Part shown: positions 12,700 to 24,319 of the stretch, one piece after another
Layout of the letters: the number at the start of each line of letters is the position of its first letter
Numbering within the stretch: the first letter of the stretch is position 1
Source of the DNA: Auricularia sp. M13
Lineage: Eukaryota > Basidiomycota > Agaricomycetes > Auriculariales > Auriculariaceae
NCBI GenBank assembly: GCA_037042915.1
Contig: CM073193.1
Location: forward strand, 1,426,001-1,490,000
Reading direction: 5' to 3'
Length of the DNA stretch: 64,000 bases
Position numbers and translations under genes: made by a program
The notes under the pieces: model-generated
The model's input: only the letters and a program-made list of their open reading frames with translations
Told to the model about the DNA's origin: nothing
Database searches by the model: none

Positions 12700-13504
12700 G
12701 TTACTAGGTCTGGGTTGCAGGACAGGGGGACACAGGGCGATTTCTGTCGCCTTATATGTTGCGAGACGTGGCATACCCGACAGTTGCGGATCTGCTTCGG
12801 AGTGGCCAGTTTCGCGTGCCTCGCCAGCTGTCGGATCCACTCGAGGTCATACACGGACTCAAGCTCTCCGATACTAGTTAATGAGCCTGACGCAGGGCGT
12901 CCCTCAGATAACGGTGCTCCTCGAGAGCCAGTGTCTCTCCGCTCCTGGGTAGAAGGGGAAACCGCGCTTGAGGCAATAGTCATTGCAGCCGCTCTAACCT
13001 CGCAATGATCACTTGGCGGCTTCTTCATTCGCGACATGAATCCGATTACTGCGCATGTGACGGATGTGCGCATCTAGTGTGGGGATAAGCTATCCACGAC
13101 AGACCACGGGTCTCAATATCGAGATCTCGATCGCAGCGAACGGGCCTCACTCCCACTGCGACTGCTAGATTTGCTTCCAATGGGCTCTAGCGTTGGCATC
13201 TGGCTCCGCGTTCTGGAGGTTACTGAATCTACAAGACACTCTTGCCTGGCGACCGCTACAACTTCAAACAAAGCTGTTCATTGAATGTCAGTCTGTCAGA
13301 AGGATGCGGTAATTGACTGAAAACGGTGCGTTCGCCGTGCTACAGCTAGTACATGAGTCTAAGAGAAAATTATTTGGTCGTTGAACCGTATAAATTTTGC
13401 CCCCGATAATGTGGAGATAATCGTGATCAAGCGAAGCGGAGATGGCTCGCGAACGGTGATAACGGGCCGCGGTAAAATCCGTTCTTTCTCTTCGTTCTTT
13501 CACC
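12700..13504. other. intergenic before ankyrin gene
   Basis: Apart from the competing frames described at 12544, no gene is supported. A TATA-like tataaatt sits near 13389, about 115 bp before the ATG at 13505. Confidence 0.4.
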
Positions 13505-14947
13505 ATGGTCGCGTCTGCGCCGCATTATGGCATGCATGCCCCGAAGGAGATGCTCGAACTGGCTCGTCGCCAAGGCTACCTGAAAGAGGAAGAAGGCGGA
13601 AACCGCCTGCGCGAGCTCTGGAACGATGAAAGTAAGGATGCCCCCTTTACGGCCGGACTGCGACTAAGCTCAGCTTTTGCAAAAGTGCTAGAGCAATTCG
13701 ACCCGAGAAATTTTCCCGATTTTGCGTTCTGCTGCTTTGCTGGAATGGCAGCCCGTTTACACCAAGTACGTCTACCCTTTGAGTACGTTCAATGGGCAGC
13801 ATGATTGATGTAACGCACAGCAAATCCTTCTCGGCAAGACTCCAGATCTGAATGCGACGCTCACTGAATTTCGCCTATCCTACGTTACGCTTGTGATACT
13901 TGGGGCTCAGCGCATTGAGCCTGGAAATGCGGCTACCGCTCGGGACTGCAACCACGTCGCCGCGCTTGAATTGTTGCTCTCGCGGGGTGCCAATCCCAAT
14001 ATACCGGCCATAAACGGCGCTACACCGCTGCACTTTGCTAGCGCCATATATGGGCGTCCTGATCTCGTTCGCATACTGCTGAAACATGGCGCCGACGTGA
14101 ACGCCTGCGATCGCTACGGGCAGACGCCCATTTTCGACGCCATGCTGACCAACGAGGTCGAGTGCGTTGAAGCTCTGATGGAGGCTGGAGCGGATGTTAA
14201 TATTCCCAACGCCGACGGGACTACGGCGCTGGCAATGTATCCTATCGCGCCGCAGGTGACCGCCGCCGTGCAACGATGGCTCCGCAAACGCGCTGGTACC
14301 ACCGCTCCCGCATTCGAGAAGAAGGTCTGCGACGGCTGCCAGAAGAAGGACGTCCCTCTGTCTCTCTGTTCTCGTTGCCACACCGCGCGTTACTGCTCTA
14401 GGGAGTGTCAACGTCAGTGGCAATTGGTCGCATCTCGTCTGCTTGCTAACTCGTACCATTCTCAGGGCAAGCTTGGAAAGTTCACAAGCCGTCTTGCACT
14501 TCATTCAAAGGCCCCGCTACCCTCACCATGCGCCCGAGTTACTCGATGGAAATCGACGGGATCGACGGGCTGGAGGGGATGCCGAGTACGCTCGTGTCCA
14601 CCGCCCCAATGCTGCAAAACTTCGTCGGCAAGCCCGCGGCCATGCAGACTCGCGACGTCAAGTCGCCGTCCGAGTCGAAGATCAAGTATCCAAAGCCCAT
14701 GATCGTCAAGATTCAGGCTCCCATGGGGCCGTCCATGACTTCGGGCATGATGCTCGTCTACGACAAGCGTCGTGAGTTTGTCGCGTACCTCAACCCATCT
14801 GGCGGCCGGGACACGTACCTGGCGCTTAGGAAGATTATTGCGGAACGGGGCGTCAGCGGCGGGTTGAAAGCCTACTTCGCGGCCGAATTGGTCAGTAAGG
14901 ACGAGCTGACCATCAAATCCGAGCCGCTCGCTCCGCAAGAATTCTGA
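13505..14947 (+). CDS. ankyrin-repeat and MYND zinc-finger protein
   Basis: Three exons (13505-13765, 13821-14412, 14466-14947) join in phase to 444 residues. The N-terminal third is helical with no family I recognise. At least three ankyrin repeats follow (residues about 125-215): AALELLLSRGANPNIP, NGATPLHFAS..VRILLKHGADVNA, and DRYGQTPIFDA..ALMEAGADVNIP. A MYND finger then reads CDGCQKKDVPLSLCSRCHTA, RYCSRECQ and WKVHKPSC, with an intron inside it. The C-terminal 150 residues include basic and beta-rich parts (KYPKPMIVKIQAPMG). Ankyrin-MYND proteins usually mediate protein-protein contacts. This one lies about 1.6 kb from the divergently oriented SET-MYND gene, but no functional link is shown. 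Confidence 0.85.
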
Positions 14948-15105
14948 CTGCGCATACGAGCGGAACGACTAGAATCGCTAAATTTCCCTCTTCTTGTTTC
15001 TGCCCCTCTACGATCACGCTTTCTCCCCATTTAATTGACTTGAATCTGGATTACATGAAGAGTATGTAACATTGGAATCAATGGTAGTCCAGCTACCGTC
15101 TACTA

Positions 15106-16917
15106 TCATACAGGTGTGACCCACTTCAGCTCCGAAAACGGGTCTGGTCTAGTCTTCTGCACATGCGGTCGCAATTGAATGTTCGAGACGCGCTCGTTCA
15201 GTTCGGCCAGAGCAGTGCTGCCTTCGGCTTCATAGAGCGTCACACCATCTAGCACGAGAGTCGACAGCTTGTCATCGTCACCACCCGCGCGCAGATGCCA
15301 GCGGAGGAAGACGGCGATGTCGTGAGCCGAAACGATTGCAGGCGAACTCGTGGCGGGATCGGCGGCAATGGTGAGAACACGTAGCGCCGGGCAGCGCCAG
15401 CCCGCGTCAGGCTCGAGGGGAAGTTGGAATATCCCCAAGCAAGATTCCTTCCACGAGCTGCGGGGAGCGTCCCAATACTCGCTGTGGAGAGCCAGTTCGA
15501 TGGTCAGCTCCAACAGCAGCGGCGCAACGGGGAGGAATGACAGTCCTTCATTCACGAAGATGCTGGCGAGCACGACCTCGGACAGCGTCAGATCACGTAA
15601 CTGAGATATCAGGCCGGGGATTCCCAAAATCGAGGCAAAATGTGTCGAGCGAAGGTCGCGTGCCGTTCTCGTGTGGACGGGCGGAGGGCTGGAACGAGCG
15701 CCCTCGGCCTTATCGCCGGCTTCACGTGAGCGTTCCTCTGCTGTCGACGCGCTCGAAATATGGAGGAAAAAGTCGAGCCCTGAGTTAGAAGTCAGGGAGG
15801 CGCTGCGCGGTGCGGGGAAACTCTCCGCTAGCCACTTGACGCTCTCTTCGGCCGAGGTCCACAGCCCAAGCGCCTCTAGCGGCCAGTCCGACACGGCGGT
15901 AACGAGCTCGCGTACGGGCTCTGAGCTCGTTGCGGGGTAATCAGCAAAGTAAAGCCTCCTGAGTGCTTCGGGACGGTCAAACCGAGCCGGCTGCGCGGTG
16001 CCGCCCACGAGGAACGTTCCCGCGCCGACGGTCAGGTGTTCTAGCACAGGCGAAACGTGCAGGAGAACCGCAATCTCCGCCACGGTGATCTCGTCGTACG
16101 CACTATACGTGAGCGTCTTGAGATTCGGGAAGCTCTTCAGACAGTGCACCGACACGGCGACGCGGTGGAGTCGGAGCGTGTGAAGGCGAGGAGCGTAGCC
16201 GGAAAACAGGTCAACAACGGGTGTATAAAGCACGGCGCGGTTATAGTGGCAGATGTGGGCGACCTCCATTAGAGGTGCCGGAGCGCGAAGCCCATACTGA
16301 AGGTCGTGCAGTTCGGTAGGATCAACTTGCACAAATAGTTGACGCAGATGATACAGATGCAGGTCAATAACCTTTCCGAGGCCTGCTGCCGTCCCAGTCG
16401 AGCCGACGTACAGGTCAAGATTGGTCGGACCGTCCTTCGACCTCGGCAAGTAGTATTCGAGCTGCGCTGGCATGCGTTCGGTGTCGGTGTAAGAGCTGCG
16501 CAGAGTCATGTACGCCGCGTGCAAAGGATCTGCGAGGATGACACGCCGCCAGTGCTGACAGACATGTGCCATTTTCCAGCTTGAAGGTTCGGGAGCAACA
16601 GCCAGGAGTACCTGACATAGTGTTTCCGGAGGAAGAGTGTTGATACGAACGGCGCTGTTGTGTGTCCTAGCGTACGCGCGGATGGCAGCTTCGGCACCCA
16701 GGGAAATAGCACATAGCGCGTCGTCGATGTTCCAGGGACTGGAGAGCTCCTCGGAACCCAATGCGCTCCTGCAAATAATGCAAAGCACGTTAGCAGGAAC
16801 AGCTTCTGAAACCGACTAAACACACTGTGGGCCCTCTATCAACTGCTTGACGATGCGGTATATGCATGACTGAAGCTCAAAGTGCAGCTCTGGAGGAAGT
16901 GTTGGACACGTCGACAT
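15106..16917 (-). CDS. F-box protein with leucine-rich C-terminus
   Basis: Two exons, 16917-16826 and 16768-15106, give 584 residues. The intron (gtgtgt..tttgcag with a ctaac branch site) is phase-consistent. Exon 1 reads MSTCPTLPPELHFELQSCIY. The F-box proper lies at about residues 65-110: INTLPPETLCQVLLAVAPEP, then WKMAHVCQHWRRVILADPLH. The remainder has leucine-rich, beta/alpha character (LKSFPNLKTLTYSAYDEITV, ELTIELALHSEYW, LSTLVLDGVTLYEA). F-box proteins recruit substrates to SCF ubiquitin ligases through Skp1. Such genes are strongly expanded in Agaricomycetes, and the substrate cannot be predicted. Confidence 0.8.
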
Positions 16918-17125
16918 GGTCAGCGTCAAGAGTGCGGAAATAGTTGTCAGCCCGGACGAATCGATGGGCACGTGATGAACGCTCATATTCCGCGCCAAAA
17001 GCGCGCGGCTTGCCTCGTTCCACCCTGTATATCGATGCGCAGGACCATGCTCAATTACTCCACAGAACACGAGGTATATCTACAAAGCGATGCAAATAGT
17101 CTTCAGTGTTGATAAGGGAAAGCGA

Positions 17126-18585
17126 TCATTCGCTCTTCTTATCCTCTAATGCCACCGGCAGGTTCTCGACGCTCGTCTCCGCGGTCGACGCTTCGCCCAG
17201 CTCGCTCGTGCGCTCGCTGGTGGATTCGCTGCCGGATGATTCCTCCTCCTGCCCGACGGCGAACTCTAACGCCTGCTCGACGTCGCGCAAGAGGTCTTCA
17301 ACATCCTCGACGCCAACGCTCAGACGGACCATGCCGTCAGAGATGCCGAGGCGGGCACGCTGCTCGGGAGGCACGCTGGCGTGAGTCATGACGGCTGGTG
17401 CCTCGGCCAGACTCTCGACACCGCCCAAGGACTCGGCAAGCGCGAAGAGCCGCAGGCGCGAGAGGAAGCGCCGCGTCTCGCGCTCTCCGCCGCGCAGCCA
17501 GAACGAGACCACGCCGCCAAACGGCACGCCGAGTTCCGCGAGCGATGGTTGCTGGCGCAGCAATCGCGCACCGCCTTCGGACGCCTCGACGACTGCACGC
17601 GCACGCGCGTGGTACGGGGACGAGCGCAGGCCGGGGTACGCGACGCTTTCGACGTGCGGCGAGGATTCGAGGTGGGACGCGATGCGGAGGGCGGACGTGC
17701 CGTGCGCGGCCATGCGCAGATGGAGGGTCTTGGCGCCCCGCTGAAGCAGCCAGGCGTCGTGCGCGCTGGGTACAGCGCCGAACGCGTTCTGGATGAATCG
17801 AGCACGCGCGTAGAGGGCGTCAAGCCGCTGACCGCGTGCGGTCTGCGGCGCGTCCGGGGGGAAGACGAGCGATCCCATCACCACGTCGCTGTGGCCGTTG
17901 ATGTACTTGGTCATCGAATGCAGCACGATGTCGGCGCCCAGCTTGAGCGGGCTCGCGTAGAAGGGCGACAAGAAAGTGTTGTCGACGAGGACGAACGGCT
18001 GGGCGGGAGTGCTTCGGGCGAGCTTCACGAGTCTCGGAAGATCGACCAGACGCAGCGTCGGGTTCGTGGGGCTTTCGACCCAGATGAGCTTCGTATTCGG
18101 TCGTATATGCCGCAGAATCTCGTCGTCCGAGGCATTGGCCAGATCAACGAAGTCGAGCTCGAGGCCCTGGACCTCCTGAGCGACGCGTCGCATGTAACGG
18201 TTGGTGCCACCGTACACGTCGTCGATGCTGAGAACGTGCGCCCCAGCGCCTAAACTTTGGAGTAAAGAGGCCGTGGCCGCAGAACCCGAGGCAAAGGTAA
18301 GCGCCCGTCCGCCGCCAGACTCGATGCTGGCCAACAACGTCTCCAACGCGCGTCGGTTGGGATTGTCAGACCGGGAATAATCGTAGCCCTGCAAAGCAAT
18401 TAGGATGAGGACCTGGGGATATACGAGCAACATATGCAGCGTACCTTGTAAACGCCTGGGGCTTCTTGCTTAAATGTTGTGCTGAGCGAGATGGGCGGTA
18501 TCACCGCGCCTGTTGTGGGGTCTGGCTCTGAGCCGACATGGATAAGACGCGTGCCAAAGCCGTCGTTCGAGTGTGAGGGAGCCAT
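17126..18585 (-). CDS. cystathionine gamma-lyase
   Basis: Two exons (18585-18445, 18388-17126) encode 467 residues of a PLP-dependent Cys/Met-metabolism enzyme. Visible motifs are GTRLIHVGSEPDPTTGAVIP near the start, YDYSRSDNPNRRALE, the PLP-binding FASGSAAT turn, WVESPTNPTLRLVD, VDNTFLSPF, and the Schiff-base lysine in SMTKYINGHSDVVMG. Later come EQRARLGISDGMVRLSVGVE and DVEQAL. The family cleaves cystathionine to cysteine, 2-oxobutyrate and ammonia in reverse transsulfuration. Cystathionine beta-lyase and gamma-synthase share these motifs; the overall resemblance is closest to Cys3-type enzymes. About 40 Ser/Glu-rich residues after the usual C-terminus are an extension I do not recognise. 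A TATAAAG box lies about 46 bp upstream of the ATG. Confidence 0.85.
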
Positions 18586-18629
18586 GGGGGAGGTGTGTCG
18601 TGGCCCAAGCCAGGTGGCAGCGGCCTGGT

Positions 18630-18637
18630 CTTTATAG
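18630..18637 (-). promoter_or_regulatory. TATA box of cystathionine gamma-lyase gene
   Basis: On the minus strand the sequence tctataaag lies about 46 bp before the start codon at 18585, a plausible TATA position for a gene with a short leader. Confidence 0.45.
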
Positions 18638-18654
18638 ACGGTCGTAGCGAGCAC

Positions 18655-19125
18655 GCCATTAGTTGACTAACGCGGACAAAGTTCCGCGGGCGGCTCTTCA
18701 AATCTCCGTCGGATTGGTTTCAAACACGACCATGACGCGATCCCGCGCAATGCTGAGACTTTCATGACGCCAGGTATTTGGCGTCGCTGAGACAGGCGTT
18801 TCAGCGCTTCCAGAAGTGCGGGATACTATGAGGTTGTTTAGGCTTTAAACATCAGGCCCGGGCCGGGGTCAGTATTTGCGTCCGAACAATATCTGACCCC
18901 ATCGCGGCACGATCCCACTGTTCCGTAACGTGTCGTAAATCGCGCAAAGAACAGGCCAAATCGCGCCGTAAGGGTTAGCGCATGTGATCGATGATTCTTC
19001 AAAGCTTGGCAACGTGAACATAAGGAGGTCACTCGGTGCGAGATCCGCATTTCTTCAGGCTACGTTGAAAGTCATAAGACATGCATCTCAGTACTAACGA
19101 GCGAGCCTTCCAGAGTTCCTGCAGC
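18655..19125. other. intergenic with imperfect hairpin
   Basis: No coding frame is supported. An imperfect inverted repeat (ggggtcagtatt..aatatctgacccc) lies near 18861-18900. Its function is unknown and it may be chance. Confidence 0.4.
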
Positions 19126-20618
19126 TCAGAAGCCTGCCAGGGAGGATACGTTAGCCCACACGTGGCAAGCCGACCGGCGCGACGAACCGTTGGGCGAAAA
19201 GCCGATCCTGCGTCCGCCAATGTCCCAGACGCTGTAGTAGTGCTTGAGGAGGCTGGCGCCCACCAGCGTAAAGCCCTCAGACACGTTGATCAGGGTCTGG
19301 CACACGCTCGGGTTGCTCCTGAACGGGCCGACGCTCAGCTCAGAGCTGGGGATCGTCAAGTTGAACGCGGGCTGGCCCGCCTCGCCGGCAAACGCGATGT
19401 CGATCACGGCGGGGAGCGTGGGTATGAGGTCGCAGGCGATGCCGAATGTGCCCGGCTCGTCGGGGTTGGCGACGATGTCGGGCGAAATGAGCGCGTACAT
19501 GGCCTATCCCCGAGAATTGAGCCTCATATCGCTCCACCTGCGTGCGTGTCGAATACGTACGAGTGCAGTCGCCTGAGGGAAAAGAATGTTGGACGTCCCG
19601 GAGTCGAATATAATCGTGCGCGCCACATTGAGGGTCCTTGTCGTCTGGCCGTTGACGAAAATGCCGGGTGATGATAATTGCCAGGTGGCTCCACGGCCGA
19701 CTTGGGGTGAGAAGACCAGAGGATCGGTGAACTTGGTGCTGTCGACACCCCCGATAGTGAGTTCCGCGCCTCCCTCATTCTGATGCGTGAACAGCATGCC
19801 AAATAGCGCTGCAAGACGCGATTAGCTAAAGCCGGCGCGTCCGTAATCCTACTGCCAACGTACACGGGAGTCCCTGAGAGATCGCACTGGCAAACCAGCC
19901 CTGGGCAGTAGCGCTCATCCCCATAATCCCATCGAACGGGTCCGGCAGGAACGTCGGCGTCTGATTGGTAATGAGGAACATGCTCGTGCGGGGCGCGCTG
20001 ATACCGCCGACAGCAACGGTCTCTGTCGTCGAGCGCAACTGGAGCTGCCAGTTGCTGCCGATGACGGGGTCAACGCCGACGCCCGTCCCGAACGTTATCG
20101 TGCTCGTCCGACCGCCATCGACAAAGGTGCTCGAACGCGAGGTGTTGAACTGTCTTTGGTTGCGACACGCGTTGCCACATGCCGTGCCTGCGCGAACTGT
20201 TATGGGAAAATGCTGAACATACAGAAGCCCACGTACTGGGTATTTCGAGAGTCGAGCTCCCCGTGTCGAAAACAACAGTAAATGTTTGAGGCGGCGTGCC
20301 AACTACCGGCGAGATCGTCAGGATTGAAAATCCCTTGCCACCGTAGTAAACATACCAGTTATCTCGCCGAACCACCTACGATTCGTGATCAACCCTCTGT
20401 CATTCGATAACGTTTCGAGGAACTCACTGGAGGTCCGTGCCGTTGAAGTAGTCCAGGAGCGGGACGTCACTTGCGGAGACGGCCAAACGCGCACGCCGAC
20501 TGGCACCCGTCGTGCGCCGCGAGCTCAGACGAATCTTGTTGTCCGAGTGCGGGACAGCGCTTGCGCCTACACTGGCAGCCGCAGAGAGCACGAAAATCGA
20601 AAAGCTCGGGACGAGCAT
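19126..20618 (-). CDS. secreted aspartic protease, pepsin family A1
   Basis: Six exons join in phase to 408 residues: 20618-20428, 20375-20356, 20302-20237, 20187-19864, 19808-19561, 19503-19126. A signal peptide (MLVPSFSIFVLSAAASVGAS) is followed by a basic propeptide-like region. The mature enzyme begins near DLQWFGEITVGTPPQTF. The first catalytic motif is FDTGSS, and the second is IIFDSGTSN in the C-terminal lobe. Other family landmarks are FDGIMGMS, GGAELTIGGVDS, and LVGASLLKHYYSVWDIGGRRIGF near the end. The flap-region tyrosine of pepsins is not obvious to me. Exon 2 is only 20 nt, a microexon required for phase. Likely extracellular or vacuolar endopeptidase; the signal peptide favours secretion. 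Confidence 0.87.
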
Positions 20619-20665
20619 GGTATACGCGAAAGGAGAAGAGGGCGACCCGGGATTGACGAGCTAGA

Positions 20666-20677
20666 TGTTGTATATAT
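20666..20677 (-). promoter_or_regulatory. TATA box of aspartic protease gene
   Basis: The minus-strand sequence aggtatatatac lies about 50-60 bp before the ATG at 20618, the expected distance for a TATA-driven start. Confidence 0.5.
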
Positions 20678-20689
20678 ACCTATCCGGAA

Positions 20690-21284
20690 GACGGCCATGT
20701 GCGTCCGTTGCTTCGTCTCCACACGAGCTGACCGGGAGCGCTCTGCACAGGTGTGCGCCAGGAATAGCCGGATTTCCCGGCCATGCGCAGGCAGCGGCTG
20801 CTTGATGCGCACCAGCCTGACACCAGCGTGATCTCGCAGATATCGCGATTGATAGGCTTCTCAGATGGGAAGGATACTAAAAATACCCTGCAGATTCTGG
20901 TGCATCGAAAGTGAGCACTTGCATGCTGAGTAATCAGATGCACGGTTGCATTACGCCGGCCATTTTAGCACGGCGATTGTAGTTTAACGGATGCCTGGCG
21001 CAACTTCGCGGATGGAATTCACCGAAGTTGAGAATGCACCGCGGCCGGGAACGTCTTCTCCAAGTCCCGGTCCACACCACAGTCAATGTCGGGAATAAGA
21101 GCGTTCGGTTCGGCCGAGGTTATACCTATCGTCTCAGTTCACAACAGTAAAGCATGTGTAGAGCATATTGACAAGGCAGGAAAGCGGGCTGCGTAGAATG
21201 TTAGGGAGACTAAGACCGAATGGAGCACGCACGTACATGGATATCTAGACAGCTGGGTGCGAACGTGGCCGGCAACTCGTCGCT
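20690..21284. other. intergenic
   Basis: The stretch holds the upstream region of the protease and the downstream flank of the next minus-strand gene. No gene, RNA or repeat is seen. Confidence 0.5.
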
Positions 21285-23915
21285 CTACATCCTCAGAATC
21301 AAACTCCCGACCGTATGCTTGAGATCGGAGACGTCGCGTTCTCCACCGCCTTCCGAGAACACAACGCCATCCAGGACAACTTCTGGCAGTTTTGGAGTCC
21401 CCAGGAGAAGCCCACGACGCAGAAGATTCAGAATACCTGCAGCCGAAACCGTCAGCGACGAGCTATGTAGAGCCCCCAGGTCGATCATGGGCTCCTTCGT
21501 GCAGAAACGCAGGGTTTGGAGGCCTGTGCACGACCAGCGATGCGAATTCGCGGCCTCAAAGATGTGAATGACGGACGGCAGGATTCTCCTCGGCGGCAAG
21601 ACGATGATGGACAGCGTGACGAGAGTCGGAACCGGGGTCGTGAAGAGGTCAGCCCAATCCTGTGGCGTTCCGTAGTCCCCGATGGCAAGCGACTGCAGCT
21701 CCTTGAAGACGTCCGTCCTACGCAACGCAGTGTACAAAAAGTTGGGCGACGCGCGCGAGAACACACGCGCGCGATTGGAGCGGTCGATGAGCACCATCTG
21801 CGCATCCGAGTTGTCTGGCACAAATGCAACATGCTTGACGGGCCCCATGCGACGGTTGATGAACTTGAACGTATCGCTGCAAGGCGACACGATGTGGACG
21901 GTTGCGATGTCGATGTGCTGGAAGAGTTGCAGCGTCGGCACGACAAGGCGGATTTTGTGGGGCCCGTTATAGGGTTGGCGATCCATGTTCGAGCGCGGCG
22001 GAGAATCGCGCTCGCCGATGTCTGCCACCTGCAATTGCTTCAAGAGCCGCTTCCCGCCGTAGTGCTCCTCGAGGCTACGGAAGAACTGGCGCGATCCTTT
22101 GTACCCGTCGTTGAGCGGCGCGTCCATGAGCGGAGCATTAAGCGTAAGCGAGTTCAATTGCGGGCAGATGTCCATCAGGCGGCGTGTCTCTTCTTCAAGT
22201 GGGTTCCTTTCTTCATCAAGCACCGTGAAATGCATGACCTGTGAGAACGCGGGACAGCCAGCCGGGAGCAGTTGTATGTGCGCGCAGACTTCGAATAGCC
22301 TAGGAGCCTGCATGTTGAACAGCATAATGGGGAGCACGACTCCGCTTCCGGGGAAGGAGATGTAAAGCGATTCAAGCATCGGGGCACGCGTACCGAATAC
22401 CGGAGTCAGGGCGTACCACGCTGCCATACGATCCGAACGCAGACGGAGTGAGAGTTTGGCAGTGTGTGTCATGTGCCGAACAAGCGTTGAGCAGAGCTTC
22501 TTAAAATCTAACCGCCCGGTGCTCATGAAATCAATGTCGATGTCAATAGGATGATTAGCAGCCCGCCCGATCAGTAAGTCCAGGTGATCCAGCTCCCCGA
22601 CAGACAGTGCGCGCAGAGTGGACCAGAAGGAGGAGGTGGTCAGAATAATTCGTCTCCAGCGGATGCACACATGGCTAGCCCGAATCAGATCAGTAAATTT
22701 GGCCCGCCTATTCGGGAAGCGTTCCGCGCGAGGAGCCAAATATTGGAATATGCGTGCCCAGTTTTCGTTAGAGACGGATCGGGAGGAATTCAGAGGCTGG
22801 TCATGTCCATTTGACTGTAAAGTTGCCAGAACGAGCCGACCATTGGCGAACGCAGGGCTGGATGTGGACCGTCCGCCAGGTGCTGGATAATCATGCTGAG
22901 GCGGCCCCAGCAGAGAGCTGATGGTTGGCGACGCAAGTTCTTGCTTAACTCGTGGATGGTCACCCGTGAAATTACCGTGCGGCGGATACCTGGCTGGAGT
23001 GCTAAAAGCAGTCGTCGGCGTGGATGGTGGTCTCTGCATTGTTGGCGTCGAAGACAGAGCCCCAGAAGAACCAAGACTTGAATCGGACAACCTCCGGTTC
23101 CAATTGCCGTCTCGTGCGGGGGGACGAGCAGAAGTCACAGGAGCTGGCACCGAGAAATATTGCGACGTAGATGTGGAAGACGCCCTGCGACCATGCGATA
23201 TGTCGCGATCGGAGTGAGGGACTGCATTGAACAACGGTACCTGTGGAGCAACGGAAACAGTAGGATATTCAGGAGACTTGTTTTCCGGACGACGGTAGCC
23301 CTGCGCAGGAGTTCTATTAATTCGCGTCGGAATAGTGCGGACCACCTCCACTGCGGGAGCTGAGGCAGCGACTCCTGCTACGGCTGGAGTTGCCGTTCGT
23401 GAGTTCAGGGCCTGCGCAGAAGGTGCAAACGGCGGGGATGGGGCCGGAGTAGACGCCACGAATTGAGCTCGAGGCGATGGTTCAGCCAGAGCAGGAGGTG
23501 GTATGATGGCCTTCAATGCGTTTTCGACAACATCACGGATTTCTTTTGCTGTGTTTTGTAAGACAGCTGGAGATTCGCTGCTCAGGTAGTCAGTCGTGTA
23601 GATGGAATCGCAGCGACAGGCATGCAGCGCACTTTGCAGCCCTATCGAGCGCGCCTTTCACAGTGGTGTGTATCAGAGTCGTGATGCTATGGCGATCCTT
23701 GAAGGTGAGCAGCGCATCAGACATGTCTGTTGTTGCGCGCCGCTGCTCGCCGTTTTCGACAGAGTCAGGAGTAAGCCGCGTGGGATGTTTGGCGCTGCTT
23801 GCACTTTGCCATCCCCGCCGGTGATTGGCGCCGAAGCCGGGAATGGCGAACCAGGTGTAAACCCCACCCCACATTCAGGGTATTTTGACAGAAGCCCCTG
23901 AAGTTCTGCTGGCAC
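21285..23915 (-). CDS. F-box-like/leucine-rich protein with disordered N-terminus
   Basis: The main exon runs from about 23600 to the stop at 21285 and stays open for more than 750 codons. Before the lowest ATG-like codon it continues upstream in frame through DYLSSESPAVLQNTAKEIRD. A plausible first exon starts at 23915 (MPAELQGLLSKYPECGVGF), but its donor was not resolved. Residues up to about 270 of the main exon are Pro/Ser/Thr-rich and disordered. An F-box-like segment follows (NENWARIFQYLAPRAERFP, then LIRASHVCIRWRRIILTTSSFWSTLR), and then irregular leucine-rich repeats (LDHLDLLIGRAANHPIDIDI, LESLYISFP, PQLNSLTLNAPLMDAP, LPEVVLDGVVFSEGG). It is likely an SCF-type adaptor. It is more divergent than the F-box gene at 15106-16917. 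Confidence 0.7.
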
Positions 23916-24319
23916 GACTAGTCGAGGCTGTTATTCGAAGTAATCGAAGCATATCTAACCAACTACTAGCGCTAATTTTGTAACGGCACAGTGTACACAG
24001 AATTCAAACATCCGAAGAATAGGAAAGCGGACACAGGGGAAATGACAGTTGGTAGCTCTTTTGCCCGTCGCGCGCATGTCGTTCATCGACACCCTCGATC
24101 TCTCGCGCGCGTCCGACAAGTTTGCAAGAACACTAATCCCACACAGAAGGTAACTACTAATACAGATCAATAAGGGTATGGCCGATTACCAAGGACTGCA
24201 CGACGTCCGGACCGCTCGCGTTACAGCGATGCAATTTCTTCCTTGACGATTGAAGACTCTTCATGCGTGCTGATATGTGAATGAGAACTCGCGGGCAGGA
24301 AGGAATGGGATCGTGGGTC

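Noticed and set aside
12271-13008. 245-codon plus-strand frame
   Set aside because: No motif, overlaps a signal-peptide frame on the other strand, and composition looks like an antisense open frame.
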